From: Smallanthus sonchifolius
Lineage: Eukaryota > Streptophyta > Magnoliopsida > Asterales > Asteraceae
Assembly (NCBI GenBank): GCA_023525975.1
Contig: JAKNSE010000034.1
Location: 2,542,001-2,606,000, forward strand
DNA: 64,000 bases
Direction: 5' to 3'
This document shows, one piece after another, positions 23,079 to 35,338 of the stretch. Numbering within the stretch: position 1 is the first letter of the stretch; every line of letters begins with the position of its first letter. Both the position numbers and the translations under genes were made by a program. The notes beneath the pieces are model-generated. The model was not told where the DNA came from. It saw nothing but the letters and a program-made list of their open reading frames with translations, and did not search any database.

Positions 23079-24494
23079 CTTAAACTGTATATACATGACA
23101 TACTTGTTAGTTTTATTTACGCGACATTTTTGCCATATATCTACTTTTTTAAGCGGAATAGGTTTATACATTAAAAAATATATACGTAAAGATAAAGTAG
23201 ATACGTAAAATAATTATATATATGTGCGCGCTCGCACGAGTGATTGAGCCATTAGTAACATATAATTGTATTAAAAGTATTTATTTTCATGATTCTCTTA
23301 ATTTTAAACTCTTTTAGTTATTGGTATAAAAGCAAAATTTAAATATGAGAAAACAAAAGGCACTTAAATGTGAAATTAAAGAAGGCATGTGATAAGCAAT
23401 AGAAGGGGATGATAATCGAGGGGCACGCCTAGCCTTGGGTTGGATCAAGATGGGACAGGATCACTGGCACCGACCAGGGGCTCACGGTCCCAGTCATATG
23501 TGTGCAACACAGAATGTCCCCTTTGCATTTCCATCGCTCGCCTACTTCAACCCCACACAAAAGAGAGTGAAAACAATACTCAGTTTCTATAAGTGTATAT
23601 TTGTATTTATATATAAAGTGTTAACGTTGAATAATATTTTAAATTTATAGTTATAATGAATAATTATTTTTATAGAGCCATATAATTAATCAGAAATGTT
23701 TTAGAATATAAAATTTTAACTAGCTTTTATAAAAAAAAAAATAAGATAGATATTTTACATCCAAAAAGGGTTTTGTTGTAGTTTATTGACCGTTAACCTT
23801 ATTTCAATGTAAAATCTTTATTTCAAGAATATTTTACATAAAAAAAAGATAGATAAATAAACATAACTATTTGAATAGTTAATATATGAAAAGTAGATAC
23901 ATAAAACAAAAAAAGGTAGTTGATAAAAATCTCATGTATGAGAAAAAAGTAGTAGATTTATATAATACTAAGAACTTCAGATGATACGCAAACATAAAGT
24001 ATATGTGAAATAATTTCGTGTACTTCATTATTAGAGATCTAACACGTACTAGCTAGCGTATGATTAATATACCAGAAAACAATTATTTTTTTTAAATTAG
24101 ATATATGAAATAATTTCACATATATCACGATTAATTAATTAATTCAAACCATAGTACCATGAAATTCAAAACAAAATTTGTTCTTTCACATTTAGATATA
24201 GTCAAGAGGAATTTATAACAATTAGTGATAGGACACAAGAGATACAATAATGATGACACAATTATGATCAAATGATATTAATCTTTAAACAAATAAAATT
24301 AGGGTTTAATGTTTAATTCCATCCATCCATCCATCCATGATGAAGTGATCATAACCATATCATGAGTTCTTGGCTTTTGCTAGCTTTCTTGAATCTTTAT
24401 TGGGAAAGGTTCACAGCAACTTTTGCTTACTGGATTTGGTACACTTTCTACTGCATAAAGTACAAGTATTTCATGCAGTAGTTGAGTAGGGTAA
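23079..24494. other. intergenic, 3' flank of bHLH gene
   Basis: AT-rich, with a short TCCA microsatellite near 24319-24338. A GC-richer patch at 23420-23560 has an open frame that resembles no family I know. Confidence 0.3.
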
Positions 24495-25415
24495 TTAAAG
24501 CTGTTGATGTGGTAGTAAAAAGTGAGCCTGCATGGGAAATGGGACACCAAGTGTTGTAACATTAGGGTCAATATCTTGAATCATTTGACTTGTACTGTTT
24601 GCATTAGTAGTTGTACCACAGCTCACATAATCAAGCTTCTGTCCAAATTGTTCCAATGCTTTCACTTGTGATCTCAAAAACTTCAAATAATTAGCAGCTT
24701 CATCCAACATGGAAGCTGTATCCATTTTATTCCCACCTGGCACCAGTTTCTGCAAAACCCTAATTCTTTCACTGATCTTCTCCCTCCGCTGCCGCGCCGC
24801 CACCGTCTGCGGATCGCTTGAAATCCTCACGTTTCTCCTCCTTGGCTTCTCCACCACCTCGTCGTCGGCGAAACTCACCGGCCGGAAAGCTGCCGCTCGG
24901 TATATCATCTCCTTCATCTGCGCTATCGCCTCGGAATCTGTCTCGTCGGATTCCGTCCCTTGCCGGAAATTTATAGTGGATGAAGCGGATCGACCCGGAT
25001 CCGATCTGGGTTTCTTGGATCTTGGTGAGTTGTCTTCGAAAAACCCGGAATTTTTTCGTTTTTTCTCCGATGAGGATTGAGAAACAATGCCGTCGTCGTG
25101 ATCTGATGACGTATCGGCTGAGCTATTTGTGGCGGAAAGTAAGCAATCCAGTGACTCCAGAGAGGTGTTGACAGCCGCCGTTTGAGACCAATGTTGACTA
25201 GCCGCCCCCAAACTTGAGGATACATTTATTGAATCCATTTGACGGCCGGTGGCGGCTGTCGGCGGATTCAAGCATGTAGATGAATTGGTTTTTTGAACCG
25301 GGTTCAAGAAGATATTTTCGGAACCAAAAATGAAGGTTTCTTCGGTTACTTGTTGATGATGATTGATGTTACTCCATGGGAACCACGTGTTTCTTTCCCA
25401 ACCCAAATCTTCCAT
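24495..25415 (-). CDS. bHLH transcription factor, bHLH87/HECATE-like (subfamily VIIIb)
   Basis: A single exon codes for 306 residues starting MEDLGWERNTWFPW. The N-terminal two thirds are serine-rich and low in structure, with basic patches EKKRK and RSKKPR that could be nuclear signals. The bHLH domain lies at about 198-255: RRRNVRISSDPQ, VAARQRREKISERI, VLQKLVPGGNKMDTASML and the second helix DEAANYLKFLRSQVKALE. The wording closely follows Arabidopsis bHLH87. The basic region has glutamine and alanine where E-box binders carry histidine and glutamate, as in the HECATE/INDEHISCENT group, so DNA binding may need a partner. It is intact and intronless. Downstream targets cannot be inferred. 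Confidence 0.9.
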   Translation of the reverse strand: MEDLGWERNTWFPWSNINHHQQVTEETFIFGSENIFLNPVQKTNSSTCLNPPTAATGRQMDSINVSSSLGAASQHWSQTAAVNTSLESLDCLLSATNSSADTSSDHDDGIVSQSSSEKKRKNSGFFEDNSPRSKKPRSDPGRSASSTINFRQGTESDETDSEAIAQMKEMIYRAAAFRPVSFADDEVVEKPRRRNVRISSDPQTVAARQRREKISERIRVLQKLVPGGNKMDTASMLDEAANYLKFLRSQVKALEQFGQKLDYVSCGTTTNANSTSQMIQDIDPNVTTLGVPFPMQAHFLLPHQQL

Positions 25416-25665
25416 AATTGTGTAAAAAATTCCTGAGGAAAGATTTTGTTGGAAGAATTGATGGATCAGATCAAATAATTATCTGATTATAAAAAATTAT
25501 GGATGTTTAATTATATTCCAGAGTGTATGTGATTGGAACAATAATCCCTAAATGGTTATGAAAGTTGAAGAAGAAAGATACAATGAATCAAAGGAGAGTT
25601 TGTGTTTCAGCATGGACACTCATTGATCATGTAGGTTGTGTATGTGTGTGTATATATATACAGAC

Positions 25666-25668
<3 letters not shown>

Positions 25669-25710
<42 letters not shown>
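25669..25710 (+). repeat. AG microsatellite in the bHLH leader
   Basis: About 21 AG units lie 250-300 bp upstream of the bHLH start codon, so on the transcribed strand this is a CT tract. Such tracts are common in plant 5' leaders and promoters. Confidence 0.9.
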
Positions 25711-25711
<1 letters not shown>

Positions 25712-25789
25712 AATTGGAACAACTTGGAAGCACAAAAATGCTTAGTTCCAAAAGAAATAGTTAAAAAAGATAACGTTCTTAATAAATAG

Positions 25790-26751
25790 AGGTGGTGCTG
25801 CCTTTTTTTATTATTTAATAGGTTAGAAACCCGGTGTATTATACGAAGTAGAATCAATAAAATATTAGACAGTTATTAATAAGCGAAAAAACAAATAAAA
25901 TAGTTAAGAAAAGAAATATTAAATAAATGAAATATTCATAAAGTAAATATTCTGAACGAAGATAAGAAACAATTGGGAAACAATAAGTGAAAAAAAATTC
26001 AATCAATTACTTATTTATTAGCCTTTAAAAAAAATATTACTTATTTATTAGGTATAGCTTTGGCTCACATAAAAATATGCGAGAAATTTTTAAACGGTTA
26101 CAAGAATCTTGGGTTCGTATAATTGTGACACGCGACGCAACCAATTACTTATTTATTACATATGGTTTAATGTCAAATATAACTAAAAAATTATATTGTT
26201 CTGATTATAATATAACAATATAAATATATTTATTTACATAAAATTTAAACTTAAGGCGACTTTCAACCGATATGACTTCTCGTTTTATACTTTTGTTTGA
26301 TTTTTAAGCATTTGACCCGCTAGAGATAAATCATAACCTAAATCGACCCATTCATAAGAAAGTGGATCGAAGTTGTCACATATACAAAACATATATAAGC
26401 ATATATAAAGAACTAAAATAAACAATGATATAAATCAAAATATGAATAAAATAAAATAATTATTTAAATACTTTCGACTATAATGATATGACAAAAAATA
26501 CAGTGGGATATAACAAATATATGGATATAAATATATGATTGAATTTTTTTTAATTAGATCTTACATGGCTAAAAAATTATTTTCAATGTGTAGAATTTAA
26601 AAAAATATGATTGATGATAAATACAATTTTGAATTAAAAAATCTGTAGATTAAAATTGAAACGAATAATTATCTACTTGTCTAAAATAGTTGAGTTTATT
26701 AAAATGTACAAAGAGTCTGATAATATAATAGCTATTCATAATACAGGGGAG
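25790..26751. other. intergenic, with a possible Helitron 3' end
   Basis: The sequence TTAGAAACCCGGTGTATTAT near 25825 looks like an inverted, decayed copy of the Helitron hairpin end seen elsewhere here. The rest is AT-rich and unassigned. Confidence 0.3.
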
Positions 26752-27389
26752 AGTTAGGCTAGAAAGGAAGAAAAGTCTAAAAAGTGTAGGAAGGATTCTC
26801 AGCGCGACACGTGTCCAAGAATAGAAAAGGAGGGAAAGGGTACGTGTGTCAAAACACAAGATCTTTGAATCAGCACATGCATATGCAAGTCATATGTCAT
26901 TTTCCCCTCATTTTTTAAACGTCCATAACTTTTTTATAAGTCATTATTTAAAAAAAAATTATATCATAAAATCGAGCATTTTTTATCTTTCCAACGAGTA
27001 TAGTATTGCTATATTAAAAATAAAAAAAAACCCACCAACTGGGTGTTGTTTGAACTTGTGAGTTTTTATGGTGTTTTATAGTGTTTTGTGGTGTTTTATA
27101 GAGTTTACACATGGTTTTTTAAATTGTGCATTTTACACACGGTGTTTTATATTTTAACATCCATATACATGTATTTTATGAAATTTATGTTTATGGCGTT
27201 TTTGTTTTGTCGTGGTGTTTTATACCTTTGGCGTAAAATTTCAATCGACGATTAGTTTTTCATTGTGTTTTATAATTTAACTTCCATATACATGGTGTTT
27301 TGCCATGTTTGTGTTTATGGTGTTTTACCTTTTTTTTAAACGTTTAGTTCAACATAAATTATACGTCACAGTTGTAAAATACAATGACA

Positions 27390-27600
27390 AACTAAAACGT
27401 CATGTGAAAACACTATGACCAAAAACACCATGTGGAAATTTGGCGTTTTAATTTGTCCTTGTGATTCTGAAAACACATATTGAAACTAAAACGCCATGTG
27501 AAAACATCATGACCAAAAACACCATGTGGAAATTTGGCGTTTTAATTTGTCCTTGTGATTCTGAAAACACATATTGAAACTAAAACGCCATGTTGAAAGA
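27390..27600 (+). repeat. two tandem units of about 105 bp
   Basis: Both units contain ACCATGTGGAAATTTGGCGT and TTGTCCTTGTGATTCTG and are almost identical. Confidence 0.85.
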
Positions 27601-27754
27601 GTGTATAAAGAAACTAAAACGTCATGTTGGATAATAATTTCTCATTGTGATTTATCAAAGAGTTTATAAAGAAACTAAAATATCATGACCAAAAACACCA
27701 TGTGGAAATTGTCATTTTGAAAACACCATGACTAAAAAAGCTAAACGTCATGTT

Positions 27755-28590
27755 AAAGTTAGCCTCCAGGTGTAAAACATAATGACTAGAAAGACTCTAT
27801 GTTGAAAAACACCATAACTAGAAAAACCCTATGTTGAAAAACACACAGTTGAAAACACCATAGATGTAAAACACCATATTAAAAACTCACTTTAATTCGA
27901 ACACAGCCTTAATCAAGTTTATGTTTATGGTATTGAAATTTTAAGTTAAAAGTGTAAAATATCATGACAGAAGCAAAAACGTCATAAACATATACACGTC
28001 AAAACACAATAACCAAAAAGGCAAAAAAAAAAAGACCATGTTGAAATTTTTCATTGTGAAAATGTCATGACCAAAAAAGCTAAAATGTCATGTTCAAATT
28101 GGCCCCCAGGTGAAAAATAGCATGACTAGAAAAACTCAAAGTTGAAAAACACCATGACTACAAAAACTCAATGTTGAAAAACATCCAGTTAAAAACACCA
28201 TAGATGTAAAACACCATGTTGTAAAAAACAAACTTTAATTCGAACACAGCCTTAACCAAGTTTATATTTATGGTATTGAAATTTTAAGCTAAAAGTGTAA
28301 AACAGCATGAGTGAAGCAAAACGGCATAAGCATAAACACGTCAAAACACCATGACCAAAAAAGCCAAAAAAGACCATGTTGAAATTTGTCATTGTGAAAA
28401 CACTATGACTTAAAAAGCTAAAACGTCATATTTAAATTGGCCCAGGTGTAAAACACCATGTCCTTTAAAACTTAATGTTGAAAAACACCATGACTAGAAA
28501 AACTCAATGTTAAAAAATACCCAGTTGAAAACAACATAGATGTAAAACACCACAGATGTAAAACACCATGTTGAAAAAAACTCACTTTAA
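27755..28590 (+). repeat. about 337-bp tandem units, nearly three copies
   Basis: The unit start, with CCAGGTGTAAAACA or a close form, recurs at about 27767, 28105 and 28442. The word TTCGAACACAGCCTTAA recurs in the first two. Confidence 0.75.
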
Positions 28591-28929
28591 TGTAATTTAA
28601 ACAAAAACAATTTAAAAGAGTATATGTATATAGCAATATCATACTCGTTGGAAAGATAAAAAACTTGCTCGATTTTATGATGAAATTTAAAAAAAAAAAT
28701 AATGACGTATAAAAAATTTATGGACGTTTTAAAAAAATTGGGGAAATGGCATGACTTGCATGTGCAAGCTTTGGGGTTAAATCTTCTTATTCTACCCCTC
28801 CTGATGGTTTCCAGGTTCCAACTATTTACCAAAATGACACCGCGTTAATCTCCACCACAAATGACGATGATCTAATGGCCCAGATTCCTTCCTATACTTT
28901 GTAGGGTTTTATCCCTTTCTAGTCTAACC

Positions 28930-29799
28930 ATTTATTTTTTTTAAATAATAAGTCGGGAATTATAACTATGCATGATTAATTTTAGACAAAAGGTCGGAAA
29001 TCTTTTTTGGAAAAGTCCGTGTGGAGAATTACTAGCTTTATTTTAGTGACAGATCACCGACGGCGAAGTAAAATAAAAAACAATAAAAAAACTGGATTTT
29101 GATGGATAATGTCGGTGATGTCCTAGTTTTCAAGTAGGGTTGTTATACAACCAAATGGATTGAATGTTAAATTTATGAGCTTTGAATCTTAATGTAATAG
29201 CAACGAAGGTACATAGAGGTAGGGCATTTTGGGAATAAAAATACAGATATATAATATGTATAGAGTGTAGTGGAGTCCTTTTGGTTTAGGAATGCTCATG
29301 GCATGTTTCATGCGCTCTGTAAAGTTGATGAAGTGCAGGTAGAATCAAGCACTGACAAGTCACAATTCACAACCCACTTCTACTCATTATTTACTAATTA
29401 TTACTGTTTGTTTTCTCACATTTTTATATTATCAACTCAGGCCAATTTCAATTTTAAATTTAATTAAAAAGTGATTTAATTAAATATATATTTTTGAATA
29501 TAATGGATCTGAAATCCTTAACGGAATGCATCTGCTTAACGGTGTATATCTTGTTATCATATATATTTAAGAAAAGGTGTTAGGAGTTGTCAAATATAAT
29601 AATGTTAAATTTTTATATAAAATCAAAGAATAAAAAATAACTAAGAAACGTTCAAAATTTAAGAAATATATTGTACGTATTTTAATTTATATAATCTTGT
29701 TAAAATTAAAAAATAGGAAGGAAACTAAAAGTGACGTGACTACATGATGAATTTCAGGATATATGTAACTAACTAATCATAGCCAGCTCGAAATTGAGT
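28930..29799. other. spacer, nothing recognised
   Basis: No gene or bounded element was seen. One short open frame at 29270-29467 looks like chance. Confidence 0.3.
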
Positions 29800-30520
29800 A
29801 GGATATGAAAATTGATATTTGATCAAGAAAATACTTAAAAATGGACATCCTTATTTAGCCTACTGTTTCATGGACATTGGTCATGACAGCCGGCTAAAGA
29901 CGGCTAAGCTAGCCGGCTAAAATTTCCGTGCCAAAATTTCATTTGTCAGAGTGCGAACCAATAATATGGCGACACGTGGCAGGCTTAGCCGTCTAAATAA
30001 ATAGTTTTATCCGTCTAATGCATTTAGCCATCTAAATAAATAGTTATAGCCGTCTATTAGACGGCTTAGCCTTCGAAAACATTTTTTGAAAATTTTCGGA
30101 GGCTTAGCCGTCTAATAGACGGCTATAACTGTTTATTTAGACGGCTAAATGCATTAGACGGCTAAAACTGTTTATTTAGACGGCTATAACTGTTTATTTA
30201 GACGGCTAAATGCATTAGACGACTAAAACTGTTTATTTAGATGGCTATAACTGTTTATTTAGACGGCTAAATGCATTAGACGGCTAAAACTGATTATTTA
30301 GACGGCCATAGCAGTCTATTAGACGGCTAAGCCTGCCACGTGTCACATGCTTATTGGCTCGTACTCTGAAAAATGGAATGTTGACACAGAAATTTTAGCC
30401 GGCTAGCTTAGCCGTCTTTAGCTTTTTCGTAAGAACAATGTCCATGAAACAGTAGGCTAAATAAAGATGTCCATTTTTAAGTATTTTCTTGGTCAAATGT
30501 CCATTTTCGTATTTTTCCCT
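29800..30520. mobile_element. foldback element with TTAGACGGCT arrays
   Basis: The arms of about 180 bp are inverted copies: the left has AAGAAAATACTTAAAAATGG, GCCTACTGTTTCATGGACAT and AGCCGGCTAA, and the right has them reversed. The centre consists of tandem units built on TTTAGACGGCTATAACTG and GGCTAAATGCATTAGACG. No reading frame is present. The ends and target duplication are uncertain. Confidence 0.7.
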
Positions 30521-30574
30521 ATATACTCACGCAGGCTTGGGTCAGATCATATATCATCACTATGTGTCAAGTAA

Positions 30575-30977
30575 TCTGTACTATATAATAAATAAATGTT
30601 TTAGATAGATATTTGACACTCTCCTATTCATCCTCATTATTTTTTTCTCGTCTCTCTCTCATATTAATTATACAAATTTTCTTTAATTGTTTTTTTATAA
30701 TTTTTTGATTCCCGTCTCTTTCCCCTATTAAATAATAATGATTTTATATAATTATTTTTTGTTTAAAAATTTTTATGTTTGTTCATAAAACATTTTTAGA
30801 AATTGAACATTTTTTCATTATTTTTATAAAATATTTTTAAAAAATAAATTTATAATGTTTCTAAAATTTGTATTAAAAACTATATAATATGTCATAAATA
30901 TGTAATATGTAAGTTTTTATTAGTAAGTGTATAACATTGTATTTATTCAACCTGTGTAACACGGGTTTCTAACCTAG
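30575..30977 (+). mobile_element. non-autonomous Helitron (403 bp)
   Basis: It starts TCTGTACTATATAATAAA after an A and ends with a CCTGTGTAACACGGG-type hairpin, TTTCTAACCTAG and T. The body matches the Helitron at 16415-16790. Confidence 0.8.
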
Positions 30978-31299
30978 TAGCTTATATATCAAACAATATG
31001 TTTCAGATTTTGGTTTAGTTAAGTTACAGATTTTATTGTATATAATTTCAACTTTTATATAAATGTATGAAACGATTTGTTACTAGTTATAGTGCCGTTT
31101 AAAACTAACATTAAATTTTATACAAAAAAATTGTTTGATTCAAACAAAATGACAATATATTCGATGATCAAACTTGCATAACACCCGCAATTCGTGTTTT
31201 CTCGTAGAGGTTGAGCAAGGTAAGGGTCTCAATCATGTCGGGTTACTAGGTTGAAGGATTTAAGGCTCATGGCTTGATGAGTTGAATAAGTGAAACCAA

Positions 31300-32902
31300 A
31301 CACAACTCATATATTTATTCGTAGAGTTTGGTGAAAATTTTACAAATGAATTTAATTTCACTTTTAGAAATAAATAGTGTAAGGAAAAGTTGAAATTCAC
31401 ATAGAACATTTAAATACCCACGAAAGCTATTCCTAAACATACTTAAAACCTTAAATAGATAAATAAAACTAAGAGTAAACTGTAGTTTTCGAACCTGAGG
31501 TTTGATGAATTTAACAAGTTCAGTGCATCCTAACACTCTGAGTCCCTAACGTTACATTTCTTAACGCTTTTAGTTCAATTTCACTAACTTCGTTAAGTTT
31601 TTCAGTTAAATCTTGTTAAATAACTAAAATACCCCTCTTCATCCCCACTCCACCACCACCAATTTCGTTAAGTTTTTCGGTCTGAACAATTCCGACGTCA
31701 AGCGTGGGATTCTACCTCTAATAAATTTTTACTAACCTAACCTTTCAAAGTCAAAACCCTAATTACAGGTGGGTTGGGGTGGCGGCAGGTGGTGGTCAAG
31801 AGGGGTATTTTGTTCATTTAACAAGATTTAACTGAAAATTTTAACGAAGTTAGTATAATTAAAGCGTTAATAAATGTAGCATCAGGAACTCAGAGTGTTA
31901 GGGTGCACTGAACCTGTTAGAGACCATCAAATCTCAAGGATGAAAACTGTAGTTTACTCTAAAACTAATGAATAATAATCTTAACTCATAGGATATATAA
32001 ACACCAATTAAACACTAAGATTAGTCCATCAATCACCTCCTAATCTTGTCAATAATCACATTAATCTTCACATTAACATTGGTTCCTTGTCTTCGCAGGT
32101 CATCTCGATCTTTCCCGGACCCACAACCTCTCCATAGTCTTCTTCTTGCTTGTGCTACCATTTTTTCACTCTTAGCCCCATTTGTTAACAACTCTATTAG
32201 ATCCTTTGATAAGACGTTTACTACTTTGGTACCATTCCTTCCTTGGTAGTAAGTCACATGCTATCAACCATCTACCTAAAAATGAGCCACTTGCTTCCTT
32301 TTTCGGAGTCGCAAAATGTTTATAGATCCAAGCCACATGCTTGAAAGATCTCAGCCCATGCTGATCTTTTCTTCTACGGTGTTGGGTTGGAATACTTCTA
32401 TCAAAAAATAGTCACCTACTATAGAATCTCTGCTTTACCAATGTGCTTCCTACTACGCTTCAATTCTTCCCCTCGATTTCTCTTCATTGGTCAACAGGCC
32501 GCGGTAGCCTTTTTCCGCATAAAAAAAAACCTTACTCCAATGGCAGCCCTACAGCCAAAGGTCGTTTCCCTCTCGAAAGTCGAATCTCAAACCCGCTTCT
32601 TTCTCGCCTTCTCTGATACCATCTAATGTTATGTGTGAGAAAAAAATCATGCAGAATAAACAGATGAATGATCACCGTCTTTTTTAATTAATAAAAACTC
32701 TGAGTCTTCAACTTTTGATTAATAAAAACTCTAAATCTTCGACTTAAATATTACAAAACAGTCACCATTTAAATACCCACAAATAATATTCCTAAACTAT
32801 ATACTCCAAATCTTGATGGATAAACCAAAAACTAATCATTAATAATATTAATCTTAACCATTAATTAGATACAAACAATTTAAACGAATTAGAACTCTAA
32901 CA
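31300..32902 (-). mobile_element. old non-autonomous LTR retrotransposon, minus strand
   Basis: The inverted primer site TCTGATACCA (32612-32621) lies just left of an LTR that starts TGTTATGTGTGAG at 32627 and ends TCTAACA at 32902. A diverged second LTR lies at about 31300-32031: it shares CATTTAAATACCCAC, TATTCCTAAAC and AATCTTAAC with the first. A purine-rich tract, seen inverted as ATCACCTCCTAATC, borders it. The interior (about 595 bp) has no recognisable gag or pol. The left limit is approximate. Confidence 0.6.
31473..31959. mobile_element. Mutator-like MITE nested in an LTR (487 bp)
   Basis: It begins GAGTAAACTGTAGTTTTC and ends with the inverse GAAAACTGTAGTTTACTC, and the arms run about 160 bp (shared ACACTCTGAGT, TTAACAAGATTTAACTGAAA inverted). 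The flanks are a perfect 9-bp duplication, TAAAACTAA, the size used by Mutator-like transposases. No protein is encoded. Confidence 0.88.
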
Positions 32903-34809
32903 AACTATGACCCATTCTAAGTAGACTAAAAAAGCTCTAGATCGCTGACTCTAATTATGAATAATCTAAATTGTGAAATTCGTCTCTCTAATTTTGAGTT
33001 ATTGACGATAGTTTTATAGTCGTGTCAGGATTTACTAGCTGCTAGGTGGTTGCTGTATATTTCACAGGTGTTTCGTGTTTTGTTAAAATGTACTAGTCTA
33101 ACTTTACAGCGGAATTAAAAATGAACCAGTCATTGTAATCATGTTTAATTCATATTAATCATTTTTAATATGCAATTTAAAATTTTAATATGCAGCAAAA
33201 CGAGGTTTGTCATGCATTAGTGTTTCAAATCACTGGAGTGTAGCTTGTTGTGAAACTCGTAAGTTGTTAATTACAGATAATATATGTAATTATGTGTATG
33301 TGAATTTATGCAAATTGATTGAAAACCCATTTTCTAATACTAACTTGATAATTGATTATTGATTACAATGGTTACATATAAAATACCATAAAAGAGTTGA
33401 AAATAATAAATGATTGCACACGAAAAAAAACAGATATTAAGGAGATATCTGCAGGTGAGTGCTCTCAGGTTTGATATATCATGTGATGGTGGGGGAGGCT
33501 TTCACCATTTTTGCAAGCAACTTGTTGGCAATAACGCCTAACACATGTTATATGCAGTAAATAATATTATGAGATACAATAGAAAAAAAATTATAAATAT
33601 ACAACTAAAAATAATCATATACAATTATTCAGTAAAATCTTAATTATAACAAAACTATTGGTAAGATCTAAATCATATTCTAATAGAGTATAAAAGTTTG
33701 AGTCATTTATTTAAAAACTTTATAATCTTAAAAAAAATCACGCCCTCCAAAAAAAGTATATAAAAATGTAGGAATCTTGGTCACTTTTTATTATAAAATA
33801 ATATTAATAAGACTCTCGTTAATCATGGGAAATAAATAGTACATTGTAATACATAAAACCAAATGGAAAAGATATAAGATATAATTTATATATGCCAAAA
33901 TTCATTCAACCGATGTCATTAGCGGGTACTCCAACGAACGTCTTCTTGATTATTCTTGATTCGAGTCTTCACCACATTGGGTCTTCAACTATGCTCCTTG
34001 ACTGCAACAACTAGCACACTAAAGCGTTGACTGTTTTGGTTGAGGATTCGTGTTCAACATGGGTCCCTTAAAACAGATTTCGCGCCACCTCTCAGACGAA
34101 CGCGTTTGTCTCCCAGGGTACAACAACCGGAACAGTACGTGTACTGCCGGAGATGTCCACGCACCCAAGGTATCACCGGGTAAATTATGTATTTAGAAAA
34201 GGTGGGAAAAATATGAAGTTTGAGATGGTGGAAGAATTAGAGAGAACTTATCTTTCAATTCTTTGAAACTTGCAAGAACAATATTTTCTCTCATTTCTTT
34301 AAAGTGTAGTCTTTACTACAGTTTTTTCTTCTCCATAAAATGAACCAAAATGTTCATTGTAAAATCCATTGAAAAAATGAAACCAATAGTTTATAATAAA
34401 AAGACTTTAATCCAAACTTAATCGTAATAAACACAAGTAATTAAGAAGAGAAATCAAAAATCTTTTTAATTATGACATTAGTAAAAACAATTGTTACGTC
34501 TTTTAATTATGAAATGAGTTAAAACAATTGTTTCAGATTTACACAAAAGATGTAACAAATTCTCATTAGAGACACAAAGTTTCAAATTTTTCAGTCTAAT
34601 CACTCAACTTGATGATCGAAATCTCATTCAACAAAGTTAGTGAAAACCTATTTTCACTAAATTTCCAACAAAAAAATAGGTAATATAGTGTGTTTTCAAA
34701 AGATCTAAAATATCATGAAAATAAAATGTATAGTCGTAACTTTGTGATAAATCTAAATATATAGACTTATAGAGTCAAAACTTTTGGTTTTGGACAGCCT
34801 GTCTGTGAT
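32903..34809. other. intergenic, nothing recognised
   Basis: AT-rich sequence of about 1.9 kb without a convincing gene or bounded repeat. A GC-richer patch at 33920-34190 has no usable frame. Confidence 0.3.
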
Positions 34810-35330
34810 TAGGGTTGACATAATATGTCAGGAATGACACAATAAGACACGATGAACTGTTGTGTTCAACACAAACACGACACGATAACTAATCATGTCA
34901 TTTTTTCCAAACACGAACACGACCTGTTTAGAAACAGGTCACCTGGTAAGAGACCCTGTTTAGAAACCTGTTTAGAGAGAGAATAAATATAACATATGTA
35001 ATGCAAGAAAAAATTGTCAAAACTTCATAAAAATTTAAAATTTCGAATCATAACATCCATTATCATAATAAATCATAAACAATTTTAAAACAAAAACCCA
35101 TAAAAGTCAAATCAAAACATAGATGCAAATAGGATGTTAAGTCTTAGCATGTCACTAACGTGTCTTAACAGGTTAACATGTCTTTAACCTATTTAGACAC
35201 GAATTTAACCGTGTCTTAATGTGTCGACTTGTTTAAGACACGAAACATGTTAAGGTCAAACACGGGACATGTTAATTACATGTCATGTCGTGTCGTGTTA
35301 ACAGCTCCGTGTCAAAAATTGTTAGCTCTA
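34810..35330. mobile_element. hAT-type MITE (521 bp)
   Basis: The ends TAGGGTTGAC and GTTAGCTCTA are inverted forms of TAGRGYTRAC. The flanks TCTGTGAT and TCTGCGAT are an 8-bp duplication with one change. Words ACACGACA and TGTCGTGT recur inside. Confidence 0.85.
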
Positions 35331-35338
35331 TCTGCGAT

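Larger units (their letters stand above)
26752..28929. mobile_element. terminal-inverted-repeat element with internal tandem arrays (about 2.2 kb)
   Basis: The left arm holds TTAGGCTAGAAAGG, GTGTAGGAAGGATTCT, CATGCAAGTCAT and ATCTTTCCAACGAGTAT. The right arm holds the same words inverted, from ATACTCGTTGGAAAGAT to CCTTTCTAGTCTAA. The arms are about 250-280 bp and diverged. No clear target duplication was read. Between the arms lie direct repeats built from AAACACCATG words. There is no transposase frame. Long arms point to a Mutator-like element but do not prove it. Confidence 0.65.

Noticed and set aside
24709..25080. 123-residue open frame on the + strand
   Set aside because: Antisense shadow of the bHLH coding sequence, open because of its base composition.
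25565..25857. Open frames across the AG microsatellite on both strands
   Set aside because: Both are produced by the dinucleotide repeat, which gives alternating Arg-Glu or Ser-Leu and no real protein.
32033..32257. 74-residue frame on the minus strand
   Set aside because: It is in the interior of an LTR element, but I could not match it to gag or pol, so it is not called a gene.
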